Assembly (NCBI GenBank): GCA_038363925.1 | Contig: JAQQWL010000005.1 | Span: 1,860,001-1,924,000 of the forward strand | Direction: 5' to 3' | Source: Apiospora phragmitis | Lineage: Eukaryota > Ascomycota > Sordariomycetes > Amphisphaeriales > Apiosporaceae | DNA: 64,000 nucleotides | Shown: one piece after another, positions 1 through 10,982 of the stretch | How the letters are laid out: every line of letters begins with the position of its first letter | Position numbering within the stretch: position 1 is the first letter of the stretch | The notes under the pieces: generated by a model | Told to the model about the DNA's origin: nothing | Seen by the model: the letters and a program-made list of their open reading frames with translations, nothing else | The model's database searches: none | Made by a program: the position numbers and the translations under genes

Positions 1-1565
1 GCAGGCATGCATGAAAGCCCAGGCGAACTTGTTTGGTAATATGACAGCGTATTGAAATACCTACCTGCCTACCTGCTTACTTTGCCTACCATTACAGCGG
101 CAGGTGAGAACGTTGAACTCCTACTTATGCTTATCATTCTCATGGCGCTTGCAGCACCCGAAGCCAGCCTGTTTTGGCAGTCAGTCGGCAAGAGTCACCC
201 CCTCCATCTATGAGATCGAGCAATCCGAGGGTGGGATCGGCGAATTGTTGGTGGTTAGTCCTTTGGTGTGTGTGTTGCCTGGTGCCGCCATACCCAATAG
301 AAAGAGGCCTGCTGACCACGAGGCTATTCCCGTCACTGATGGGATTGCCCAGTCAGACTCCCTCTTTGCGCGACATAGCATATCCCTGAGTTCAGGTATC
401 AAAACCTTTCATTTGTTGCATGATCATTTATCGAGGGCCGTATGATAGAAACAAAGTTCCAAACTTGTCTACTAATTTGCAGAGTCGAGATCACGGTTGC
501 TCTGAGGCGGGGCTGGATTGCCCTGGCAGATGATCACTGTGCAACCCCACCAAGTGGGCAATTCGCGGCTAATATGGAAATTGACAGCTCCTGGGTGTGT
601 TACGCTTGTTCGGACAGGTATATTACAACATCTACAATATATATGGTAGACACCTCGATCAAAGTTCATTCTGTGTTGCACAATACGTTTTCTCACACAT
701 GATGATTACCATGTGTCCAACAGCGTCTCGGCAAGCCCCGCGTTACGTCCATCAGATACGGGCAAACACCAGTTAAGTCAGCACGGCACCAAGCATAGCT
801 CACCAACTGCCAGGATAGCTGTGCGGTTCTGAGGGGTTATCTCAACAACGAGTAGAGAACCTGATATAACAAAGTTCGTTCGTTACAATGGACCGAACCT
901 TACATAGAACAGCTCCGATCGGTGATATTTCGGGTTTTGAAGAGTTGAGGAGACTAGACGAGCTCTATTGAGTCCGATCTATATATCCAGGCCACAACCC
1001 ATCACCATGTGGTGAGGTTCTGGTGCACACAGCAACGATCCAGTCCTCTGCCACGGCTAGTCTTGACAGGTGCTAGATGCTAGATGATTTCCCCCACATC
1101 TCCATCTGAGACATCCGTGTAGTCTTGCTCTTGGTCGCTTGCTCCGGTGAACTACATGGTCTCACAGCCATAAAAAGGTGAGAATGTCTGGGATGCAAAG
1201 CGATGATTGGGTTGGGGGTCGACAGACACTAAAACAAACGCCTGGAAAATCTGGAATCCGGGGCTGATGGAACACTAACAAGGTTCCATACAGCCTCAAT
1301 GCAGGAGCAACTGGAGCTTGAGTCTAACATGTCACAGTCATAACACCACGATAAGAGCTCCGATAAGCCATTCCAGGGTCTGCTTTGGGTCTGGGTCTGG
1401 GTCTGGGTCTGGTCTGGGGGGGGACCCTGGCTCCAGCTTCGTAGGTTGCATTGCATCTTGTAACCAGCCAGACTGGACATTCAATACATCCTTCAATTCT
1501 TTTGTTCTTCCCATATCAATCAAACCTGCAGAACCGGCCATGGGAACCAGCATGTAATCGATACA
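1..1565. other. Intergenic, no supportable gene
   Basis: Only short overlapping ORFs without recognisable protein character occur here. The one distinct element is a hexanucleotide repeat near 1388-1413. The last part is the promoter and leader of ATG29, whose start codon is at 1566. Confidence 0.5.
1388..1413. repeat. TCTGGG hexanucleotide microsatellite
   Basis: About four tandem TCTGGG units followed by a G-rich run are visible about 150 bp upstream of the ATG29 start codon. It is a simple sequence repeat with no inferred function. Confidence 0.8.
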
Positions 1566-3020
1566 ATGGCATCACCGCAATCAGAGCCCACTTACACCGT
1601 CTTCATTCGCCTGCCTTTTCCGCGAGGCGACTTCGTGGATCCTCCTCCGGTAAGTTCCATCCGTCCGTTTCCCATTCACACACGCGTAACCTGGATGGCA
1701 TCAGGCTGAGGCGAGGAAACTCTAGGTGAATTGGGATTCATCCAAAGACGAAGCTCTTTGGAATATTATATCCGAGGTAGCAAAGACCGAGATAGACTGT
1801 AAGTTGTACTGCAATTACTTCCTCGTCGGTATTTGACTTACCATGGCATTGCAGGGAATGATATGTAGGACTCCAAAACCCCCTGGCTAATTTCAAGCTC
1901 CCTATTAACCCCCCTTGAAGCGCCATACGATTCCAGGTCACCGTCGATTTCCTCCTCCAGCAAGTAGCTTTCTTGACCGAGCGCCATGCCTCCCAAGTGC
2001 GAGCACAGATGCGCAAGGCCGCAGCAGTAGCCCGAAGCTCTGCCGCGCCGTCCCCCGTACCAGGCGCCGATCCTCCTGCGACAGCCGATGCCGCGCAACA
2101 GCAGATGGGCTCTGCCCTCGGTCGACCACGAGCCCCATCAGCATTGTCCATCCGCCGAGACTCGTCTCTTCCCGGGAACGATGCCAGCATACCCGGAACG
2201 CCGATGCGAGCCACGCCCCGTCCGCAATCGACCAGGACATTGTCCTCTAATACAGCTGTCTATACCACGCGGAACCTCGGCGGTAGCGGTAAGGGAACCG
2301 CACGTCAGTCGGCCGCTGAAACATCAGCGCGACAAAGGCTTTCGTCACTCCCGATGACTTCATCCGTCGACGACGAACCAAATCCAGACCCGCCATCTCC
2401 CGGTCCAGCGGAGACAAGCTCGGCGGAGTCGTCATCATCAGAGTCGAGTCCTGCCCAGTCCCGCATCATCCGCCGGCCTCCGCGCTTCCAGAGCAACGAT
2501 GGCCCGTCGTTCGCTGATGACGAGGAGGAAGACGAGCCCGCATTCCTACCCTACAGAAAGCAGGCCGATGCGTCTAGCAGTGGTAACAATGATCTCACGG
2601 CGACGCTCAAGGGCAGCCCGGCCACCGCCGACCTGTCAAATCGGCGGCTACCAAAAAGCCACCATCATCGAATACATCAATCTCAGACCTCAGACTCGTC
2701 TGCAAGCTCTGCCACTGCGGCTGTCAGGGGCTCATCGACAGATAAGAGCAGGCCTAGCGGGCCGCTGTCTCCGCGTCGGACCATGGAGCTAGCCGGCCAA
2801 AGCCCTAGTGGTAAGGGCAAAGGCTATTCGAGGGACAGCGACGAGACGCCAAGCATGGGAAGTAGCTTCAGTGACCTTGATGGTGAGTATTTCTCCTGTG
2901 TTTCCTACATTCTTGACATGATAAGTCTGACTTACATTACCTCCAGATGCCTCAGTGACACAGTCTGCATTAGAGGAAGCTCTTGCGAGTAAAATGCAAG
3001 ACGGTGGCACCCATGGGTAG
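1566..3020 (+). CDS. ATG29: Autophagy-related protein Atg29, five exons, C-terminus frame-broken
   Basis: Atg29 binds Atg17 and Atg31 in the scaffold that nucleates the pre-autophagosomal structure. The N-terminus TVFIRLPFPRGDFVDPPPV is the family signature, and VTVDFLLQQVAFLTERH and RAQMRK follow. My exon model is 1566-1649, 1726-1798, 1855-1864, 1921-2882 and 2947-3020, all with GT/AG borders, giving 400 aa. Exon 3 is a 10-nt microexon that restores W-N-D-I between exons 2 and 4. The middle is Ser/Pro-rich and low in complexity, as in homologues. The last exon reads the conserved DASVTQSALEEALASKMQ and then stops at 3018-3020. The usual tail (SRMSTFSNVFRSRYL) is encoded directly downstream in another frame, to a TGA at 3079-3081. 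One fewer G in the run 3015-3017 would join it. Confidence 0.9.
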
Positions 3021-3856
3021 CCGGATGAGCACCTTCAGTAACGTCTTCAGAAGCCGGTATCTTCCCAAGACTAATAACTGATACAAGCGACATTATTTCT
3101 TGTCTTTGTATTTGGCCTTTTCTTTCTTCATTGTCATCTACGACAGGACTTCTCGGATAGGGTTGGGTATAAGGATTGGCAGCATCACTCGGCGTTTTTG
3201 GCAACTTCGACTTCTTTCGGCTTTTCACGGGAACTATATCAGTAGGCAGTCTTCATGTCCCTCATCCTACATAGGAACAATTTTCTTGCATATCTCACAA
3301 CCGCACTCATGTCTTTCCGAGAAGTCGTTGCTTCAGTTGTGGGCTGAGTCGATAGTGCGGCGACAAAAGCGTCTGTGATTTTATACATACGAGGTCATAG
3401 TTGCATGGTTTACTCGCTTTGCTATCTGCAACGCAGAGAGGAATCACACGATGTAAAGGAATATGTGGTCACTAGAGAAGGCCATTTGTCAAGAAATGGC
3501 AAGCTGATAGGGAAGACGGTGTCTCTATATCCTCTAGTTATAACTCTTAACCTCCATTATATCTGCATCCAGGGCAGCTAGGCATCTCGGACCTTTATAC
3601 ACAAAGTACCGAGTGTAATTATATTAATCGGAGTGATAGACTAGATCAGTGAGTTGCCTCGTCCCCTCATCCCTTTTCTCTAAGATAACGGACAACAGCG
3701 TCCTAGGTAGGATATCGGCGACGCGCTCAGATTCATTCCCACACCGCTCAAATCCGTTTCGCGTCCGTCCCCCGTCCGTCCCCCGTCCGTCCGTCGTTCG
3801 TTGTCTATTGAGCAGGACGCACTCAAATCCGTTTCGCGCCGTCACCCAGTACGAGC
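3021..3856. other. Intergenic; begins with out-of-frame ATG29 tail
   Basis: The first 60 bases hold the shifted ATG29 C-terminal codons. The remainder to 3856 has only short ORFs without protein character and a small repeated pyrimidine block near 3768-3795 (CCGTCCGTCC copies). I see no other gene. Confidence 0.5.
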
Positions 3857-4801
3857 TCAAAAATCCTCCGATCCGGCGTCCGGCCGTTTAGGTTGGGGTT
3901 TCGGCACGGGCGCCCTCTGTCCGTGCTCGCAGTGGGCGTGGGCGTACCGGCACTCCCCGTCCTTCTTCCGGCAGCCCGAGCCGCCCGTGCCGGGCGCACC
4001 CAGCCAGTAGGGGCAGATGAGCGGCTGCTGGCGCAGGTCCGGGCCCGTGTCGTGCGAGAAGTGGCAGCCGTTCGTTCCGCACCGGCCGAAGGTCGACTTC
4101 CAGGGGCACACAAGTTTTTGTGCCTGCGTGGCGTTCAGGTGGACCTGCGGGGCGTGGACGGCGATGGTGGCGTCGAGGGAGTTGTAGTTTTCATAGTTAT
4201 GGTGGCTCGGAGGGGGCGAGGGGACCGAGGGGGTTCCAATACTGGCGGTGTTGATATTGTAGTTATTGTTGCTGTTGTAGTTGTTATTGGTGTTTGTGGT
4301 AGCAGGAGGAGGAGGAGCGAAAGCGCCAGTGGGGATGGGAGTGCCAGTGGGATTAGTGACGAAGGCGCTGGCGTTGTTGGGAGAGGCTCCAGATCGCCAG
4401 TCTGAGGAACTGCTTCTGGGACTGGTGGCGTTGCTGTTGATGTTATTACTAGGGCCACCGCTGGAGCTCTGGCGATTAGAACGATTGTGTCCCGTGTATG
4501 CAAGGGCGGTCGAGTTTGAGCTCCGGCTGGGGGTGCCTCGGGTGTTGTGATCGGGAGGGGGCTCCTCGGCTGACGGGTAGGCGTCCAGAGCCCGGTCGCG
4601 GGCGGGGGAGAAGACTTGGAATGGCGGCCGTTCCAAGACATCGCGACGAACTATCCTTTGATCGTCGACTAGTAAGGCTACGAGTACTGCTTTGCTCTTG
4701 GCTGGCGATGCTGTGGCGAAAGCAATAATGATGCTACGCCAGAGAGGCTGTGTATGATGGCCTCGGAAGCGACGATACAAGAACGATGTTAAGCCAGGCA
4801 A
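3857..4801 (-). CDS. Asn/Ser-rich protein with two C-terminal CCCH-like zinc fingers
   Basis: The long minus-strand ORF ends in two Cys/His clusters: C-x8-C-x4-C-x3-H (CPWKSTFGRCGTNGCHFSH) and C-x13-C-x6-C-x3-H, about residues 230-295. This spacing resembles CCCH fingers of RNA-binding proteins, so RNA binding is a reasonable inference. Upstream lies a disordered region of about 150 residues rich in Asn, Ser, Thr and Pro. The N-terminal boundary is uncertain. The ORF can be opened at 4801, but the first 60 residues look unlike coding sequence and splice-site-like AG/GT pairs occur near 4660-4720. An alternative ATG at 4641 is in another frame. The C-terminal half is well supported and the start is not. 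Confidence 0.6.
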   Translation of the reverse strand: MPGLTSFLYRRFRGHHTQPLWRSIIIAFATASPAKSKAVLVALLVDDQRIVRRDVLERPPFQVFSPARDRALDAYPSAEEPPPDHNTRGTPSRSSNSTALAYTGHNRSNRQSSSGGPSNNINSNATSPRSSSSDWRSGASPNNASAFVTNPTGTPIPTGAFAPPPPATTNTNNNYNSNNNYNINTASIGTPSVPSPPPSHHNYENYNSLDATIAVHAPQVHLNATQAQKLVCPWKSTFGRCGTNGCHFSHDTGPDLRQQPLICPYWLGAPGTGGSGCRKKDGECRYAHAHCEHGQRAPVPKPQPKRPDAGSEDF

Positions 4802-4880
4802 AGCTGTGTGCGATGGCCTCGTTATCGATGATACAAGAATGAGGATGTGTTATCGGGAGTGGCGATAAGCCAGTGAAGAA
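4746..4880. repeat. Imperfect tandem duplication, about 60-75 bp units
   Basis: Two adjacent blocks share the ordered elements GCTGTGT, GATGGCCTCG, GATACAAGAA and AAGCCAG. Further GAATACAAG copies recur near 5160, 5190 and 5300. It overlaps the doubtful N-terminal part of the neighbouring zinc-finger ORF, which is another reason to distrust that start. Confidence 0.55.
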
Positions 4881-6519
4881 TGGGCCAAAGATGGAAGCGA
4901 CGATGCCAAGGACCCTCTAAGGGGTAGCGACGATGCACCGACTTTTTCCCTCGAGTGAACCAGCGACGCGAAGAGACGCGATACTAAGTTGGAAAAGCAG
5001 TTGATATGGCCTTGAGGTTTTTGATAGTGGTGGCGAAGGCCTGCACTCTAGTAGTGTGTGAGTAGGGAGGGTGGTAGCGTGAGGAAAGGTTGCGGTGGGA
5101 AAGATTGTTCGTCCCTTTGCCAGGATTTCCAGGGCGTTATGTAGGCCTCCAGCGATGGTGAATACAAGGGGGGGGCCAACGACGTTGAATACAAGTAGCG
5201 GGCTGTGAGGTTTGGTTGGTGAGTAACTGTGTATCAAGTAGTTCAAAGTGACTCTCTAGACCGATGTTTTTATCGCAGTTTGTAACAATCGATTCCCAGA
5301 GTGAATACAAGCATGGTAATAGAGGAGAACGGACGCATTGGGCTTACTAACTTGCTCTATGCTTGCCTTTTAACTTAAGATGCCCTCGCTGTTATATGCC
5401 TTGGGGCTATTAGAATTGTGCCACAACCAACCTGTCGACTCTATGCCACTGTATACCGGTATACACCCACTCTTTCGTGATATCTAAGGAGATTGCTCGA
5501 TAACTGCCCGGTTATGTTTGTTAGCACTCGGATGGCCGATGATGAGTTCGTGGGCTACAAAACTCTCATCCATAGACAGGCAGGAGCGACAGTGGGAAAG
5601 GGAGGAATCATACAAGCCAGCTGAAGCAATGCAATAAGAATACGGGCTAGGTTTGGATACTATTGTCAGACCCAAAATGCGCTTTGATACTGAACCCTTC
5701 CATACGGGAGAGAGCAAAGAGCAAAGACTGCATTTATAGCATCGCCAGCCACCAGTATGTAGTGAATATAGGAAGTAATGCAATGACGGAAGGCACGCCG
5801 GGTTTTGTATGATCAGACTGTCGTGCTTTTGCATCCACGGGAGGATGGAGTCCAGGATTTTCCGTGTGGTATCGAAAGAAGGCAAACTCTGATACTGAAT
5901 ATTCTCTTGTATCTTCTCACGGCTGACATCCAATATTGCAAAGCTACATGGGCACGGTTTTGATATGGCATAGCATCAACTGGCAAAACAGGCTACAAGA
6001 TCTTGTATCACCATCAAAAGGGGATGGATGGAGCTGACAGCGCAGCAACGGAAATACTAACCAAGCTAGGATGGACAAATGGCAATCTCAGTTCCAGAGT
6101 AGAGTGTAGTGATCAAAGAACATCACGTATCCATGTCCAGTTTTGTGTTCAGCATGAGACTGGTTCGTAGTGAATCTCTCTTCGATTTGGCACCTCAGGC
6201 CCTAACTGCAGGAGAGCATGGGGAAGATTACCAGTGTACATGAGAGCTCTTGAATTAGGTGCTTCCGGATTATTACTCTGTTTCATCATTCATGCCAACA
6301 GATACCAGAAAATGCGAGAGCAGCTGACTGGCAATGTGGGAGAAATCATGTCTCCTGAGAGCCAGATCATCTATAGACTTCCGTTTCGGTGTGAAACCAT
6401 GCCTCCTTCGTGACCGTCGACTCCTGGGCCGGTGAGAAAGCTTGGCTACTTGTACAATACGTCGTAACTCATGAATTGGATGTGGCAAAATGGTGAAATA
6501 GCCACTGGAGACCAGGCGA
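4881..6519. other. Intergenic, no supportable gene
   Basis: The longest ORF is 149 codons on the minus strand (5484-5933). It has no recognisable domain and no convincing splice context. Short GAATACAAG-type repeats are scattered through the first 500 bases. Nothing else is identifiable. Confidence 0.45.
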
Positions 6520-7229
6520 TCAGACACGATTCACTATTTCGTGCTCCTCAACTAAAAAGTCATGGTAGATTAGTAAAGGTGTATGAAAAGGATTCCATGA
6601 GGCTGGTATGGAAGAATAATAATATAAAATGAAGAGAAACACTTACCACCACTGTACCCTCCGTTGCGGTTACCCCAAGCCGACCAGGTGGGAGTTCGCG
6701 GCGCATCCTCTGCTCTGGTGGCACGTCGCTCGATGGTGAGGCCACTCGTGTTGTGAATAACGTCGGAATCGTCGCTGTTACGGCGCCGCTCATCTTTGGG
6801 TGGAGGAACGGGCCGGCTAGCAAAACTTGTTGCTCCTCCTCTCTCATGAACCGGGTTGCCATGGTGAATATCGGCGACAAAATGGTGACGATGATGTTGC
6901 TCGCTACCGGTAGGGGATCCAGCCACACCTGCCTCGGCATCCTCCTTCTGCTGCGCCTCCTCCCGGTTCTTGTTTCTGCGGGCGCGACACAAGAACAGGA
7001 GCATGACCGAGAGCCCGACGACAACAATGACACCAACGATGAGACCAATCTCGAGGGGCTTGGAGGGGTCGGGATTGAAGTTGTCTAGATTCTGACCGGG
7101 AGCAGAGCCGCCGTCTAAGGGGGAGCCGATAGGGTTCGGACTAGGACCAGTCGTCCTCTTCTCCATTGTCGTCGTCTGGGGCGGTCGCATTGTGTAGGTT
7201 GCGGACGACAAGTCCAAGGCAAGCTTCAT
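6520..7229 (-). CDS. Small single-pass membrane protein, unknown function
   Basis: The model has exons 7229-6647 and 6551-6520 (204 aa). The donor GTAAGT is at 6646, the branch-like TTACTAAT is about 20 bases before the acceptor, and the tail is short. The N-terminal 60 residues are Ser/Pro/Gly-rich. They are followed by one strong hydrophobic helix at about residues 61-81 (IGLIVGVIVVVGLSVMLLFL) and a basic stop-transfer (RARRNKNRE). A polar cytosolic tail of about 120 residues has a PRTPTWSAWGNR segment near its end. No signal peptide is evident with this start. Other in-frame Met codons exist upstream (7469) and downstream, so the N-terminus is tentative. The layout resembles fungal Ser-rich membrane sensors, but without a recognised WSC or Mid2 signature. 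Confidence 0.6.
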
Positions 7230-9004
7230 GTTGGCAACGACGACTAGCCAGTCGAGAGACGTCACCAGGGACCGAAGTGGTGATTCTGCTTGAAAAGGAT
7301 GCCGCAGTAACGAAGCAGACGCGTCGTCAAAAACAATGATGGGGATGTGACGCCGGGGTGGTCTGGCAGTTGATGAAGGTGGTGCTTCCGAAAGATGGAT
7401 GGGGAAGCAGCAGCAACAGCAAGAGGTTCGAGTCCTTGGTTGATTTATTAGTACTGCTATTAGAAGCAATCAACTTTCTGGGGAAGGCACTCACTCACAA
7501 TCGTCCCTTCCTATTGATGCAATTACACAGGAGGGAAACCCATACCTATTGTTCCAGATGGATATGGGACTTCTTGTTCTTTTGCTGGCGGAAGTTGGTA
7601 TCACTCAATCGGCACCCTTCAAAATGGCTGGGAGCATCGATTGTTTGCACAGAAGGGAGAAAGGAGTAATAAGATGTTTCAATGTCGCAGTGTAGCCGAG
7701 ACCTTCATCCAGTGAGCCCATGCCAAAAGTGCGTGTGAATGTGAGCGTGCCGTCCTACATCCAATCTTAGGTATCCTCCAATCCAATTCTCCTTGTATTC
7801 GTTTGTTCATATCACTCAAATAGTGCCCACCTCTCCAGAACCAGGTAGTTGATGATCTTTCTCTCTTTCCATCTACCCCCCTCCACCGGTCCGCGCTCGA
7901 CGAGGGCATGCGCATAGGAGAAGAGATAGCCGTGTTTTGACCAGAAACCCGTTGGTGCAACCTGCTGTTGTTGAACCCACGCAGCATATCGCCATCCCGA
8001 TTGGCGACCCCTTGTGCATCGAGGTGACATCCAAATCTGGCAGCAGCCATACCTGGGGATCCCTTGTTCCAGCCTTGTATATATGTGGCATTTTATTTGC
8101 TCTAGCCCACTCGGCGACTCCCTTGGGAGGAGAAGCAGCAGCAAAATCAAACGGACGGCTCTCTGCATGGCCAGCCACTGTATCTTCCCGAATCCCACTT
8201 TCGTTTGGGTCCTCCAATGCCAATTAAACGTCTGATAGCCGAGAGGAGTCCTTTGCGGCTAGCCGACATTTCGCCAGGTCCTGAGATCTCTTCCAATCTG
8301 CTCCTGCGGGTCCCTAATATCAGCCCGCCCCGTAGCACAGGCACAATTGGTATAAGAGAGCATGACACTCGCACCCAGACACCCTTTGTGTATCTCTTGT
8401 CCAACAGTCGATCTTGTTGTAGATTTCCCGAGTCAAACTTCTCCTTTCGTCGTATGTCCTACATGGCCTGATTCTCTAACCCCATTTCCATCCAGTCTGC
8501 AATTTGTGTTTGCAATCATCATTGTCTCGGGCTCGGCGAGATCAGGTAGACCAGATACTTACTCCGTAGCTGCAGGGCAATTCGAAAGGCTTTTCGATAT
8601 TCCATGTCCAACTTATGTTCTTTGCCATTGGAATGGGCTGAAATACTGCATGGGTTACCTCATGTTCTTAGCAAACATTGACAGCTGATGTTAAAATGTC
8701 TCCATATGCGATGATTAGACCAATTTAATTCGTGGCGTTCATTGCGATCCTGGCAAGTTGGTTTGTGACTAGGTATATAACGCCGTGCGGTGTCAACATC
8801 TCAATGGCACCTAGTCATGCTAGTAATACATCTATTAGCCAATTTCTTCCATGAGAGAGGGGGGTATGACACTGAAACAGCAGATGGACGAGTCGTGAAT
8901 TCTCTATTATCTAATGCCAATCAACCCAGCTCATCTATTTTGCCAACAGCCAACGCCAGTGAATGCAGTGATATGTATCTTATATTTTCGTTATATATCC
9001 TTCT
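7230..9004. other. Intergenic, no supportable gene
   Basis: Several overlapping short ORFs on both strands cover 7350-8700, none with domain-like sequence or consistent splicing. The 3' flank of the HOM2 gene occupies the last few hundred bases. Confidence 0.45.
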
Positions 9005-10201
9005 CTAGATGTATCCCTTGAGCACGGCGGCCTCAGCATTCAGTATCGAGGAGCCAGCGGCTCCGATGACGGTATTGTGGCTCAGTGCCACGAACTTAAT
9101 ATCGAAGATGCCACTCTCGTCCTCGCGCACCCGTCCCACGCTGACGGTGTACCCGCGACCGAGGTCACGGTCCAGCCGCGGCTGTGGCCGGTTCGGCTCG
9201 TCGCTGCCAAAGACTTTGATGCTCTGCTCGGGGGCCGAGGGCAGCCGAGCCTCTGCGCCTCGCTGACGTACTCGCTCAGGGCCTTCCTGACCTCCTCGGC
9301 GCTGGGTGCGGGCCGGTTCTTGAACTTGAGAGAGACGCAGGCGGTGTGGCCGTCGAGGACGGCCACGCGGTTACAGGCGGCGCTGACGCGGAGCTGGTCC
9401 TGCTCGACGAACGCCGTCTTGGCCTCGTTGATGGCGCCCAGGATCTTACGCGCCTCCGTCTCCAGCTTGTCCTCCTCGCCCGAGATGAAGGGCACCACGT
9501 TGTCCAGGATGTCCATGGACGGCACGCCCGGGTAGCCCGCGCCCGAGACGGCCTGCATCGTGACGACCGAGACCTGGTCGACGGGGCCGAAGCGGGCCTG
9601 CAGCGCGGCGAAGGGGATGACGAGCCCGATGACGGCGCAGTTGGAGTTGCACACCAGGAAGCCCTTCTGCAGCTTGTGGTGTTCGCGCTGGTGAGGAATG
9701 AGGTCCAGATGCGGCAGGTTGACGGTCGGGACGACGAAGGGGCACAAGGGGGTCGCGGCGGTAGTTCTTGGCGTTGGAGAAGACGGCGAGGTTGGCCTTG
9801 AGGAACTCCATTTCTGCATGACGATGCGCATCAGTCAGTGTACCTTCGTCCATCTCTCTCACAGAACCGTACACGGAAATGCTACTAGCGAGACACCAGG
9901 CGCATTAACATACCTATACTCTCAGCATCTTCGGCGTTGAGGCCACTGAAGACGACGTCGCAATCAGCAAACTTGCTGGCCTTGCATTCGCGCACAACCA
10001 GCTCGCCCACCGCGCCCATGGGCGAGGCCTGCTTCCATTGCACGGCATCCTTGTATTTTTGCCGGCAGATCGCGGCGAGGCGCCCACGGCGTGCAGGGTA
10101 AAGTGCGGGTGCTGCGACAGAAGCAGGATGAAGCGCTGGCCGACGGATCCTGTGCAGCCCAGCACACCACACTTCTTCTTGGGGAACTCTGTCGGAGCCA
10201 T
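9005..10201 (-). CDS. HOM2: Aspartate-semialdehyde dehydrogenase, two exons, three frame breaks
   Basis: This enzyme reduces aspartyl phosphate to aspartate semialdehyde with NADPH, the second step toward threonine, methionine and isoleucine. The start is [10 protein letters not shown] at 10201. The nucleotide-binding [10 protein letters not shown] follows at once, the catalytic cysteine sits in [11 protein letters not shown], and the substrate region includes [17 protein letters not shown]. Exon 1 is 10201-9914 and exon 2 is 9813-9005. The intron (GTATGT donor) splits the Glu codon before MEFLKAN. Three single-base breaks are visible: a missing A opposite the T5 run at 10056-10060, an extra base at 9737-9738, and a missing base in the G run at 9239-9241. 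With these compensated the protein is 365 aa, the normal family length, ending [13 protein letters not shown]. As written, the gene is not translatable in one frame. Confidence 0.9.
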
Positions 10202-10982
10202 CGTTTCGTTTTTGTGTATTGTTCGCTTGATCGGTCTGATGTTGTGACTGTGACCAGGATTGTCAAGCAAATTGGCCTTTCAAAAGTGGCAAAGATGTAT
10301 GTCTGCGATTAAAGAAATAATTATGACCTGATTCATCCAATTGCCCCTCCAAAAACTTATAGCTTAACTAGCTGCCCCGTGATCGGACACGAGGGGTCAA
10401 AGACCCAACTCAGTCGTATGTTTCTTCATTAGCTGATTTTTATACTAGTCCTCTTAGTTCATCGTAGTTCAATATAGGAGGTCGCCGCCGCTATAGACCT
10501 TAGGTGACTAGGTTAACCGGACATGCAAGTGTAGAAAGAGGCTATACTTCCCAACTCTGCGCCGTTGTGGTATTCGCGTTCTCCGCGACAAGAAAACGGC
10601 CCGGCTTCGGAGATGCTTTCTCTGCATCGCCGGGAAGGCATATCCACGAGAAAGTTCCCTATAATCCTTACCTAGGTCATGTTCGGGGAGCTTGTAGGTG
10701 GGTGCTTGAAGTTTGCGCCTTCGGCGAGCGCTCAGGTAATAGAAATATTGGATGATCCATGGGTTGACTGTAGAGGATGAACCTCGTGTTCGCACATACG
10801 CAGCCTACTTTTCATGGAATGGCCACGACGAAACGGGTCAGGAACCCATTGCACCCAATATATAGATTGATAGGGGACTACTAGTCAAGCACGACATCCA
10901 GATGGAAACCAGAACTTACAATGCAACTTTGGCCGAAACTGACTAATGCAATTCATGACGGCCACCACCAACACCATGTAAA
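10202..10982. other. Intergenic between HOM2 promoter and GH76 3' end
   Basis: HOM2 reads away from this spacer and the GH76 gene ends into it. It holds the HOM2 promoter and the GH76 3' flank. No gene-like ORF is seen. Confidence 0.5.

Noticed and set aside
3015..3020. A mini-intron instead of a frameshift at the ATG29 end
   Set aside because: Any GT/AG pair that would restore frame there spans fewer than 20 bases, too short for a spliceosomal intron.
5484..5933. 149-codon minus-strand ORF
   Set aside because: Cys/Ser/Leu-rich without motif, isolated in a spacer; a chance ORF is more likely than a gene, though not excluded.
9346..9801. 151-codon plus-strand ORF over HOM2
   Set aside because: Antisense shadow of the GC-rich HOM2 exon 2.
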